In this document: positions 8,140 to 16,553 of the stretch, piece after piece
Layout of the letters: each line of letters begins with the position of its first letter
Position numbering within the stretch: position 1 is the stretch's first letter
Source of the DNA: Acidovorax delafieldii
GTDB taxonomy: Bacteria > Pseudomonadota > Gammaproteobacteria > Burkholderiales > Burkholderiaceae_C
Direction of reading: 5' to 3'
Length of the DNA stretch: 64,000 nucleotides
NCBI RefSeq assembly: GCF_007993815.1
Contig: NZ_VJWE01000011.1
Coordinates: forward strand, 806,001-870,000
Notes under the pieces: model-generated
Databases searched by the model: none
What the model was told of the DNA's origin: nothing
Seen by the model: only the letters and a program-made list of their open reading frames with translations
Position numbers and translations under genes: made by a program

Positions 8140-9267
8140 CTACCAGGCCCGCGCCATGCGGCCGGGGTTGAAGATGCCGGCAGGGTCAAAGCTGTGCTTG
8201 AGGCGGGCGTGGATTTGCTCCAGCGCCTTGGATTGCAAGTCAAAAGCACCGCTAGCGCCGGATTTATTTGCCTCGGCAGCTACAAAAAGAGAAGCACCCC
8301 CACCCACTGCCCGGGCGGCTTCGCGCAGCGCGTCGCCGGCGGACTCGGGGGCCTGCACCCAGCGCAACGCCCCATGCCATTCCACCAGGGGCTGCACGCC
8401 GCCGGGCAAAGCCAGCACCGGCGCGGTGGCGGGCACCGACAGGCGCCACAGGGCGTGGTCGGGGCGCGTGGCCCGGTCGGTGAACCACGGCAGGGTCTGC
8501 TCGCGGCAGGCGGTCCAGTCAGCGGCCACGGTGGCGTTGTCCATGCGCGTGCCACCCATGGTTTTGCACGCGGCCTCCACCGCCGCCACGGCGCCGCGCA
8601 GGCGCACATACAGGGTGCCTGCGCCTTCGTCCTGCACCCAACAGCTGGCGTTGAGGGGTAGCGGCTGGCCGCCCCAGGCGTGCAGCTTGCGCAACGCATC
8701 GACCTGGTTGATGCCCTCGAACCGGAGCGTGGCCTCGCCGGGCGCCACGGGCAGCACCTTGAGGCTCACTTCGGTCAGCAGGCCCAGCGTGCCCCAGGCA
8801 CCGGCCATGAGGCGCGCCACGTCATAGCCCGCCACGTTCTTCATGACCTGGCCGCCGAAGGTGAGCAGCTCGGCCTTGCCGTTGAGCAGGGTCACGCCCA
8901 ATAGATAGTCACGCACCGCCCCCACGCTGGCGCGCGCCGGACCCGACAGGCCGGCCGCCACCATGCCGCCCACGGTGGCAGCGCCCGAAGGGGGCTTGGC
9001 GAAATGCGGGGGTTCAAAAGGCAGGCACTGGCCCTGCTCGGCGAGCGCGGCCTCCAGCTCGGCCAGCGGGGTGCCGGCCCGCACGGTGACGACCAGCTCG
9101 CTGGGCTCGTAGCTCACGATGCCACGCAGCACCCGGGTGTCCAGCACCTCGCCGTGCAGCGCCAGGCCATGGAAGTCCTTGGTGCCCCCGCCACGGATGC
9201 GCAACGGGGTCTGGTCGGCGGCGGCAGCGCGCACGCGCTCAGTGATCGGGGCGAGGGAAAAGTCCAT
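8140..9267 (-). CDS. glcE: Glycolate oxidase FAD-binding subunit GlcE
   Basis: 375 aa. An FAD_binding_4 domain is visible: IRGGGTKDFHG, LDTRVLRGIVSYEPSELVVT, A-G-T-P-L-A-E-L-E, then the dinucleotide loop GAATVGGMVAAGLSGP and KNVAGYDVARLMAGAWGTLG. The C-terminal FDPAGIFNPGRM is the GlcE/GlcD hallmark. It works with GlcD and GlcF in glycolate oxidation. The start at 9267 drops an upstream extension that does not resemble the family. Residues about 325-343 (VAAEANKSGASGAFDLQS) are encoded by a copy of the dispersed palindromic repeat found elsewhere in intergenic DNA, which replaces the usual short linker before the last helix. Confidence 0.92.
   Translation of the reverse strand: MDFSLAPITERVRAAAADQTPLRIRGGGTKDFHGLALHGEVLDTRVLRGIVSYEPSELVVTVRAGTPLAELEAALAEQGQCLPFEPPHFAKPPSGAATVGGMVAAGLSGPARASVGAVRDYLLGVTLLNGKAELLTFGGQVMKNVAGYDVARLMAGAWGTLGLLTEVSLKVLPVAPGEATLRFEGINQVDALRKLHAWGGQPLPLNASCWVQDEGAGTLYVRLRGAVAAVEAACKTMGGTRMDNATVAADWTACREQTLPWFTDRATRPDHALWRLSVPATAPVLALPGGVQPLVEWHGALRWVQAPESAGDALREAARAVGGGASLFVAAEANKSGASGAFDLQSKALEQIHARLKHSFDPAGIFNPGRMARAW
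8239..8293 (-). repeat. Dispersed palindromic repeat family A, copy inside glcE
   Basis: On the minus strand: GTAGCTGCC, a short spacer, GGCGCTAGCGG and TTTTGA, the core layout of family A (TTTTGATAGCTGCC ... CTAGCGC ... GGCC ... TCAAA). All other copies in the window lie between genes or at a gene end; this one is read in frame as part of glcE. Confidence 0.6.
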
Positions 9268-9412
9268 CCGTGCATCGTAGCGGCAGCGGTCCGCCGCACG
9301 GCATGCAGGGGGCGTGAATTTTTTGAACAGCGGACGTGCAAAGGACTGGCGGATGCCATGGGGCCTTTGGCCCCCTGGCGCGCCAGTCCCACACGCGTCA
9401 CCCACCGGTACG

Positions 9413-9440
9413 AAAAAAGCCCGCCGGTGGTCGGCGGGCT
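9413..9440 (-). terminator. Rho-independent terminator of the amtB unit
   Basis: On the minus strand the stem AGCCCGCC/GGCGGGCT with a 7-nt loop is followed by TTTTTT. It lies about 85 bp beyond the amtB stop codon and separates that unit from glcE. Confidence 0.85.
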
Positions 9441-9524
9441 GAAGTAACCAGAGGAGTAACTCGCTTGTTCTTATTGCGACGTCACGGTGCCACCAGACAC
9501 CGCGGCGCGTAGGGCGCAGAGCGA

Positions 9525-11072
9525 TCAGCGGTTGTACGCCGTTTCGCCGTGCGAGGTGATGTCCAGACCTTCGCGTTCGTCTTCTTCCGAGACACGCAGG
9601 CCCACCGTCAGGTCAACCACCTTGTAGGCCACGAAGGACACCACGCCTGACCACACGATGGTCAGCAGCACGGCCTTGGCCTGTGTCCACACCTGGGCAG
9701 CGATGGAGTAGTCAGCAGCCGTCACACCGGTCGCCGTCACCCAGTCCGCCACGAAGCCGGGGCCACCCAGGCTGGGGGAGTTGAACACGCCGGTCAGCAG
9801 CGCACCCACGATACCGCCGATGCCGTGCACGCCGAACACATCGAGCGAGTCGTCTGCACCCAGCAGCTTCTTGAGGCCGTTGACACCCCACAGGCAGGCA
9901 AAACCACCCACCAGACCGATGACCAGCGCACCGCCGATACCGACGTTGCCGGCAGCCGGCGTAATGGCCACCAGGCCCGCCACAGCACCCGACGCTGCAC
10001 CCAGCATCGAAGCCTTGCCGCGCATCAGCGCTTCACCCATGCACCATGCCAGCACGGCAGCAGCGGTAGCCACCAGCGTGTTGATGAAGGCCAGGGCTGC
10101 AAAACCGTTGGCTTCCAGGGCAGAGCCGGCGTTGAAGCCGAACCAGCCCACCCACAGCAGCGAGGCACCGACCATGGTCAGCGTCAGGCTGTGAGGCGCC
10201 ATGGCTTCCTTGCCGTAACCAATGCGCTTGCCCACCATGAACGCACCCACCAGGCCCGCCACAGCGGCGTTGATGTGCACCACGGTACCGCCAGCGAAGT
10301 CCAGAGCACCCCACTGCCAGATCTGGCCGGCCTTGCTGGTCATGGCGTCGGCCACTTCCTTGGAGGCGTAGGCATCAGGACCCATCCAGAACCACACCAT
10401 GTGGGCGATCGGCAGGTAGCTGAACGTGAACCACAGGACCATGAACAGCATGACGGCGCTGAACTTGATGCGCTCTGCGAACGCACCGACGATCAGGGCG
10501 CAGGTGATGCCGGCGAACGTGGCCTGGAAGGCGGCAAACACCACTTCCGGAATCACGACACCCTTGCTGAACGTGGCAGCGTTGGCAAACGTGCCTGCGG
10601 CGTTGTCCCAGATGCCCTTCATGAACAGCCGGTCGAAACCACCGATGAAGGCACCGCCTTCGGTGAAGGCCAGGCTGTAGCCGTAGATGAACCACAGCAC
10701 CACGATCAGCGAGAACGTGACCATCACCTGCATCAGCACCGACAGCATGTTCTTGCTGCGCACCAGGCCGCCGTAGAACAGCGCCAGGCCAGGCAAGACC
10801 ATCAGGATCACGAGGATGGTGGAAGTCATCATCCACGCGGTGTCACCCTTGTTGGGGACAGGAGCAGGCGCTTCTGCGGCGGGCGCTGCAGGCGCAGCGG
10901 CGGCAGCAGCAGCCGGTGCAGCCGCTGCGGCAGAGGCAGCAGGGGCTTCAGCCGCTGGTGCAGCCGCAGCGGGTGCCGAGGCCTCTGCCGTGGCGGGCGC
11001 CTGGGCGAGGACAGCCGATCCGCCGGATAGCAGACTCAGCCCCAGAATGAAGGAAGCAAGCAGTTTTTTCAT
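9525..11072 (-). CDS. amtB: Ammonium transporter AmtB
   Basis: 515 aa. A Sec signal peptide (1-23, cleavage after VLA) is followed by an Ala/Pro-rich periplasmic linker of about 50 residues (24-74) and eleven predicted membrane helices. Family motifs are WFTFSYLPIAHMVW (first pore His), DFAGGTVVHINAA, WVGWFGFNAGSA and FGVHGIGGIVGALLTG (second pore His). AmtB conducts NH3/NH4+ across the inner membrane and is closed by GlnK binding. It is the last gene of a porin-glnK-amtB unit, 36 bp behind glnK, with NtrC/sigma54 control upstream of the porin. The unusually long low-complexity linker is a betaproteobacterial trait. Confidence 0.95.
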   Translation of the reverse strand: MKKLLASFILGLSLLSGGSAVLAQAPATAEASAPAAAAPAAEAPAASAAAAAPAAAAAAAPAAPAAEAPAPVPNKGDTAWMMTSTILVILMVLPGLALFYGGLVRSKNMLSVLMQVMVTFSLIVVLWFIYGYSLAFTEGGAFIGGFDRLFMKGIWDNAAGTFANAATFSKGVVIPEVVFAAFQATFAGITCALIVGAFAERIKFSAVMLFMVLWFTFSYLPIAHMVWFWMGPDAYASKEVADAMTSKAGQIWQWGALDFAGGTVVHINAAVAGLVGAFMVGKRIGYGKEAMAPHSLTLTMVGASLLWVGWFGFNAGSALEANGFAALAFINTLVATAAAVLAWCMGEALMRGKASMLGAASGAVAGLVAITPAAGNVGIGGALVIGLVGGFACLWGVNGLKKLLGADDSLDVFGVHGIGGIVGALLTGVFNSPSLGGPGFVADWVTATGVTAADYSIAAQVWTQAKAVLLTIVWSGVVSFVAYKVVDLTVGLRVSEEDEREGLDITSHGETAYNR

Positions 11073-11108
11073 GGCGTTTCTCTTCTTGGATGGGATGCGG
11101 CCTCGCCC

Positions 11109-12201
<1,093 letters not shown>

Positions 12202-12239
12202 GTTTCCTCCGGTTGGACAAAGTAGGGACAAGCGCTTTA

Positions 12240-12255
12240 AGCACGGACCGTGCCA
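12240..12255 (-). promoter_or_regulatory. Sigma54 (RpoN) -24/-12 promoter
   Basis: The minus strand reads TGGCACGGTCCGTGCT, against the consensus TGGCAC-N5-TTGCW, with the -24 GG and -12 GC exactly 12 bases apart. Transcription would start about 28 bases upstream of the porin start codon at 12201. It drives porin-glnK-amtB. Confidence 0.85.
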
Positions 12256-12337
12256 CACCAAGGTGCACGGCGCGCTGCACGGTTGCGTTGCGTTACAACA
12301 ATCCCCAGTACAGTGGCGGTGACCGCGTCCGGCATGT

Positions 12338-12354
12338 TGCACCCAACTGGTGCA
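12338..12354. promoter_or_regulatory. NtrC binding site
   Basis: TGCACC-N5-GGTGCA is a perfect inverted repeat matching the NtrC consensus. It is centred about 115 bases upstream of the predicted sigma54 start, the usual enhancer distance. Confidence 0.85.
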
Positions 12355-12415
12355 GACACCCAACGGGCCGCGCTAAAAAACCACAAAACGCACCCATCTG
12401 GGGAGAAATCGCTTC

Positions 12416-13960
12416 ATGAGTCTTGCTTTGGTGCAAAGCCGCGCCCTTCTGGGGCTGCAGGCGCCTGCAGTCACCGTCGAAGTGCATCTGGCCAACGGTT
12501 TGCCCAGCTTCACGCTGGTCGGGCTGGCCGAGGTGGAGGTGAAAGAAGCCCGCGAGCGCGTGCGCTCCGCGCTGCAGAACGCGGGCCTGGAGTTCCCGTC
12601 GAACAAGCGCATCACCGTCAACCTGGCCCCCGCCGACCTGCCCAAGGATTCGGGCCGCTTCGATCTGCCGATTGCGCTGGGCATCCTCGCCGCCAGCGGT
12701 CAGGTGGACGCCAGCCGACTGGCAGGCTACGAGTTTGCAGGCGAGCTGTCGCTGTCCGGCGAGCTGCGCCCCGTGCGCGGCGCGCTGGCCACCAGCCTGG
12801 CCCTGCAGACCCAGCAGATTGACGCACAGCTGGTGCTGCCGCCCGGCAGCGCCGAAGAGGCCGCCCTGGTGCCCGCCGCGCGCGTGGTGCGTGCGCGGCA
12901 CCTGCTCGATGTGGTGCGGGCGTTCCTGCCACCCGGCAGCACGGCCGGTGGCGATGCCGATGTGGCCAACGACGGCTGGACCCGCCTGCAGGCCACCGCG
13001 CTCACCGCCAGCACCACCGGGCCCGACATGGCCGACGTGAAGGGCCAGGCGGGCGCCAAGCGCGCGCTGGAGATTGCAGCGGCTGGCGGCCACAGCCTGC
13101 TGATGGCCGGGCCACCTGGCTCGGGCAAGTCGATGCTGGCGCAGCGTTTTGCCGGGCTGCTGCCCGCAATGACGGTGGACGAAGCGCTGGAGAGCGCTGC
13201 CATTGCCAGCCTGGCAGGGCGCTTTCGGCCCGAGGCTTTCGGCGTGCGCCCGACCGGCCAGCCCCATCACACGGCCAGCGCGGTGGCGCTGGTGGGCGGT
13301 GGCTCGCCACCCCGGCCGGGCGAGATCTCGCTGGCCCACCAGGGCGTGCTCTTCCTCGATGAACTCCCGGAATTCCCCCGCGCTGCGCTGGAGGCTCTGC
13401 GCGAGCCGCTGGAGACTGGCCACATCACCATCGCCCGGGCAGCGCAACGCGCGGAGTTTCCGGCCCGGTTCCAGATGATCGCGGCGATGAATCCGTGCCC
13501 CTGCGGCTTTCTGGGCTCCACGCAGCGCGCCTGCCGCTGCACGCCCGACCAGGTGCACCGCTACCAGGCCAAGCTCAGCGGCCCGCTGCTGGACCGCATC
13601 GACCTGCATGTGGAGGTGCCCGCCCTGCCCGCCGAGCAGCTGGTGCAGGCGGCTGCGGGCGAGTCCACCGCCAGCATCCGCGCCCGGGTGGAGCAGGCCC
13701 GCGCCAAGGCGCTGGCGCGCCAGGGCAGCACCAACCAGGCGCTGCAGGGGCAGGCCATCGACGCCCACCTGCACCTGGACGAAGCGGCCGCCAAGTTCCT
13801 CAACACCGCTGCCGCGCGCCTGGGCTGGTCGGCACGCAGCACGCACCGGGCGCTGAAGGTGGCGCGCACCATCGCCGACCTGGCGGGCGCGCCCACCACC
13901 GAGGTCAGCCATGTCGCCGAGGCCGTGCAATACCGCCGCGTACTGCGCAGCCCGGTGTAA
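12416..13960 (+). CDS. comM: YifB/ComM-family Mg-chelatase-like AAA+ ATPase
   Basis: 514 aa, full length. Domains in order: an N-terminal ChlI-like fold (LANGLPSFTLVGL, KRITVNLAPADLPKDSGRFDLPIALG), Walker A GPPGSGKS (232-239), Walker B GVLFLDELPEF, a sensor region with MNPCPCGF and a four-Cys finger (CPCGFLGSTQRACRC), and a C-terminal lid (SARSTHRALKVARTIADL). ComM is a hexameric DNA helicase that promotes branch migration during natural transformation. Start 12416 follows the conserved MSLALVQSRALLG. It is divergent from the porin unit and alone on this strand. Confidence 0.92.
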   Translation: MSLALVQSRALLGLQAPAVTVEVHLANGLPSFTLVGLAEVEVKEARERVRSALQNAGLEFPSNKRITVNLAPADLPKDSGRFDLPIALGILAASGQVDASRLAGYEFAGELSLSGELRPVRGALATSLALQTQQIDAQLVLPPGSAEEAALVPAARVVRARHLLDVVRAFLPPGSTAGGDADVANDGWTRLQATALTASTTGPDMADVKGQAGAKRALEIAAAGGHSLLMAGPPGSGKSMLAQRFAGLLPAMTVDEALESAAIASLAGRFRPEAFGVRPTGQPHHTASAVALVGGGSPPRPGEISLAHQGVLFLDELPEFPRAALEALREPLETGHITIARAAQRAEFPARFQMIAAMNPCPCGFLGSTQRACRCTPDQVHRYQAKLSGPLLDRIDLHVEVPALPAEQLVQAAAGESTASIRARVEQARAKALARQGSTNQALQGQAIDAHLHLDEAAAKFLNTAAARLGWSARSTHRALKVARTIADLAGAPTTEVSHVAEAVQYRRVLRSPV

Positions 13961-14009
13961 GTAGCGCTGGCGGCCCTTGAGGCACATCAGCACCTTGACC
14001 GAGGCAGAT

Positions 14010-14069
14010 ATCAAATTGATAGCACCTGGCGCATGTATCACTAGCGCCTGCGGCTGATTTTGATCAAAA
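14010..14069. repeat. Dispersed palindromic repeat family A
   Basis: TTGATAGCACCTGGCGC, a spacer, ACTAGCGCC and GGCTGATTTTGA: the family A layout, between comM and the MarR gene. The 182-bp gap holds nothing else I can support. Confidence 0.6.
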
Positions 14070-14142
14070 AGAGGGTGCACAACACCCAGCGGGCGCTGCG
14101 CACCGGCCGCAGGGGCCCGGGCGCCCGGCACAATCTCCCCCC

Positions 14143-14640
14143 ATGTCCAGCGTCCGCTCCCCCAAGAAATCCCCGTCGGTCCCCGCCCCCACAGACACCG
14201 CAGCCCCCGCCAACGAGCCCGTGGACACCGGCTTTTTGCGCACGCTGGTGGGCTACAACACGCGGCGCGCGGCGCTGTCCATCATTGCCGTGTTCATGGA
14301 ACGCATGGCCGTGTACGACCTGAAGGTGGTGGATTTCTCGGTGCTGTCGCTGGTGGCGCACAACCCGGGCATCACCTCGCGCCAGCTGTGCGCCACGCTC
14401 AGCGTGCTGCCGCCCAACATGGTGGGCTTGATTGCGGCGCTGGAACGGCGCGGCCTGATCGAGCGGCGCCCACACCCGAGCGATGGGCGCGCCATGGGCG
14501 TGCACCTGACGCCCGCCGGGGTGGAACTGACGGCGCAGGCCGAACAGACGGCCGCGCAACTGGAAGAAGACGCCACCAACCGCCTGACGGCGGCCGAGCG
14601 CAAGACGCTGATCCGGCTGCTGCAAAAAGTCTACGACTGA
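14143..14640 (+). CDS. MarR-family transcriptional regulator, likely for hydroxycinnamate genes
   Basis: 165 aa. A Pro/Ala-rich N-terminal tail (1-30) precedes a MarR winged helix: VVDFSVLSLVAHNPGITSRQLC, a recognition helix around L-P-P-N-M-V-G-L-I-A-A-L-E-R-R-G, and the wing RRPHPSDGRAMGVHLTPAG. Regulators of this family next to hydroxycinnamoyl-CoA genes (CouR, FerR types) are released from DNA by the CoA thioester. The gene faces the CouO-like gene tail to tail. A GGTTAT-N5-ATAACC palindrome in the promoter region at 15688-15704 is a candidate operator. The regulatory link is inferred from position. Confidence 0.85.
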   Translation: MSSVRSPKKSPSVPAPTDTAAPANEPVDTGFLRTLVGYNTRRAALSIIAVFMERMAVYDLKVVDFSVLSLVAHNPGITSRQLCATLSVLPPNMVGLIAALERRGLIERRPHPSDGRAMGVHLTPAGVELTAQAEQTAAQLEEDATNRLTAAERKTLIRLLQKVYD

Positions 14641-14682
14641 TCCAGCGGCCGCTCAGCCGGCCACAAGAGGCCTGGATGCGTA

Positions 14683-15570
14683 TCAGGCGGCCGGCGCTGC
14701 CGGGCCCTTGTCCAGCCCCAGCAAGCGCACCGCATTGCCCTTCAGGATGCCGGGCATCACCTCGGGCTTAAATCCAGCTTCCTGGAAGTCCTTCATCCAG
14801 CGCTCGGGGGTGATCAGCGGGTAGTCGCTGCCGAACAGCACGCGGTCCTTCAACAGCGTGTTGGCGTACTGCACCAGCTGCTTCGGAAAATACTTGGGGC
14901 TCCAGCCCGACAGGTCGATCCAGACATTGGGCTTGTGCGTGGCGACCGACAGCGCCTCGTCCTGCCACGGAAAGCTGGGGTGGGCCATCACGATCTGCAT
15001 GTCGGGGAAGTCAATCGCCACGTCGTCCAGGTGCATGGGGTTGCTGTACTCCAGCCGCAGGCCGCCGCCGCAGCGCATGCCGCTGCCGATGCCGCTGTGA
15101 CCGGTGTGAAAGATGGCGGGCATGCCGTACTCGGCGATCACCTCATAGATAGGCCAGGCCATCTTGTCGTAGGGGTGGTAGGCCTGCACCGTGGGATGGA
15201 ACTTGAAACCCTTGATGCCGAACTCCTCGATCAGGCGGCGGGCCTCGCGCGCGCCCATCTTGCCCTTGTGGGGGTCGATGCTGGCGAAGGCCGTCATCAT
15301 GTCGCTATTGGCCTTGGCGGCCTCGGCGATCTCTTCGTTGGGGATGCGGCGGCGGCCCATCTTGGACTCGGCGTCCACGGTGAACATCACCAGGCCAATC
15401 TTCTGCTCGCGGTAGTAGGCCACCGTCTCGGCAATGGTGGGGCGGCGGCCGTTCTTGAAGTATTTGTCGGCGGCGCGGTCGTACTCCTCGCCGTAGTTGT
15501 CAAACGGGTTCCAGCAGCTCACCTCGGCGTGGGTGTGGATGTCGATGGCGATCAGATTGGCGTGGTCCAT
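14683..15570 (-). CDS. Amidohydrolase-family beta-ketoacyl-CoA hydrolase, CouO-like
   Basis: 295 aa, amidohydrolase_2 fold. Metal-site motifs: IDIHTHAEVSCW near the N-terminus, FKFHPTVQAY, AIFHTGHSGIG, VMAHPSFPW and FGSDYPLI. In Rhodococcus the homologous CouO cleaves 4-hydroxyphenyl-beta-ketoacyl-CoA to 4-hydroxybenzoate and acetyl-CoA, a hydrolytic retro-Claisen step. Here it is divergent from the crotonase/CoA-ligase/SDR genes that would supply exactly that substrate. Start 15570 is the first Met that fits the family; the upstream extension does not. The sister possibility is a gamma-resorcylate-type decarboxylase, which the context argues against. Confidence 0.8.
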   Translation of the reverse strand: MDHANLIAIDIHTHAEVSCWNPFDNYGEEYDRAADKYFKNGRRPTIAETVAYYREQKIGLVMFTVDAESKMGRRRIPNEEIAEAAKANSDMMTAFASIDPHKGKMGAREARRLIEEFGIKGFKFHPTVQAYHPYDKMAWPIYEVIAEYGMPAIFHTGHSGIGSGMRCGGGLRLEYSNPMHLDDVAIDFPDMQIVMAHPSFPWQDEALSVATHKPNVWIDLSGWSPKYFPKQLVQYANTLLKDRVLFGSDYPLITPERWMKDFQEAGFKPEVMPGILKGNAVRLLGLDKGPAAPAA

Positions 15571-15681
15571 GCGTGTCTCCTGGGTTGGCGCCCGCCGGTG
15601 CAGCGTCAAACCCCCAGCATGCGCCACGGCGCGTGACGCAGATCAAGGGTAAACACCAATAAAAAACGGGCTTGGCTTGCT

Positions 15682-15713
15682 TGAATTGGTTATGAACTAT
15701 AACCACAATTCAA
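15682..15713. promoter_or_regulatory. Palindromic operator in the divergent cou-like promoter region
   Basis: GGTTAT (15688-15693), five bases, ATAACC (15699-15704), nested in the wider TGAATT ... AATTCA pair. It lies between the divergent CouO-like and crotonase genes, 27 bp upstream of the latter's start. AT-rich 17-bp palindromes of this size are typical MarR targets; the MarR gene at 14143 is the natural candidate. Confidence 0.65.
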
Positions 15714-15730
15714 CCAACACGAAAGCCTCT

Positions 15731-16513
15731 ATGACCCATCCAGACATCCATTTCGAGCTGCGCGGCGACCACCAGGAAGTGGCCGTGATCCGCCTGACCC
15801 GCGCGGCCAAGCGCAACGCGCTGAACGACGGCCTGATCCTCGCGCTGCGCGACCTGTTCGAGAAAATGCCCAGCACCGTGCGCGCGGCCGTCATCGATGG
15901 CGACGGCCCCCATTTCTGCGCCGGCCTGGACCTGTCGGAGCTCAAAGAGCGCGACGCCGGCCAGGGCCTGCACCACTCGCGCATGTGGCACGCCGCGCTG
16001 GAGCGTGTGCAGTACGGCCCCGTGCCGGTCATCGCTGCGCTGCATGGCGCCGTGGTGGGCGGCGGGCTGGAGCTGGCCAGCGCCTGCCACATCCGCGTGG
16101 CCGACGAGTCCACCTTCTACGCGCTGCCCGAAGGCTCGCGCGGCATCTTCGTGGGCGGCGGCGGCGCGGTGCGCATCCCCAAGCTCATCGGCGCCGCACG
16201 CATGACGGACATGATGCTCACCGGCCGCGTCTACAACGCGCAGGACGGCGAGAAGGTCGGCTTTGCCCAGTACCTCGTGCCCGAAGGCCAGGCCTTTGAC
16301 AAGGCCTTCGAACTGGCCGTGCGCGTGGCGCAGAACGCGCCGCTGACCAACTACGCGCTGATGCACGCCCTGCCCCGCATTGCCGAGCAGCCCGCCGACC
16401 AGGGCTTCTTCACCGAAGCCATGATGGCCGCCATCGCCCAGAGCGCCCCTGAAGCCAAGTCCCGCCTCGCCGACTTCCTGGAAGGCCGCGCCGCCAAGGT
16501 CCGCAAGGACTGA
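15731..16513 (+). CDS. Enoyl-CoA hydratase (crotonase), hydroxycinnamoyl-CoA hydratase-like
   Basis: 260 aa. Crotonase features: A-K-R-N-A-L-N-D-G, the oxyanion-hole segments HFCAGLDLSEL and GAVVGGGLELA, and the catalytic Glu region ALPEGSRGIFVGGGG, then P-K-L-I-G-A-A-R-M-T-D-M-M-L-T-G-R. It would hydrate p-coumaroyl- or feruloyl-CoA to the beta-hydroxy thioester. Start 15731 (MTHPDIHFEL) is preferred to upstream Met codons that overlap the palindromic operator. It is followed after 40 bp by the CoA ligase. Confidence 0.85.
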   Translation: MTHPDIHFELRGDHQEVAVIRLTRAAKRNALNDGLILALRDLFEKMPSTVRAAVIDGDGPHFCAGLDLSELKERDAGQGLHHSRMWHAALERVQYGPVPVIAALHGAVVGGGLELASACHIRVADESTFYALPEGSRGIFVGGGGAVRIPKLIGAARMTDMMLTGRVYNAQDGEKVGFAQYLVPEGQAFDKAFELAVRVAQNAPLTNYALMHALPRIAEQPADQGFFTEAMMAAIAQSAPEAKSRLADFLEGRAAKVRKD

Positions 16514-16553
16514 GCCCGCCCCCAGTCACCCCTTGCCCCTGCTGGAACCCCCT

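Noticed and set aside
4783-8661. A 1292-codon open frame on the plus strand beginning with A-Q-L-S-S repeats
   Set aside because: It runs antisense over proQ, glcF, DUF1275 and part of glcE, all with clear families on the minus strand. Its composition is typical of a GC-rich shadow frame, and its start is the microsatellite.
12293-14131. A long minus-strand frame opposite comM
   Set aside because: Shadow of comM, whose AAA+ motifs on the plus strand are unambiguous.
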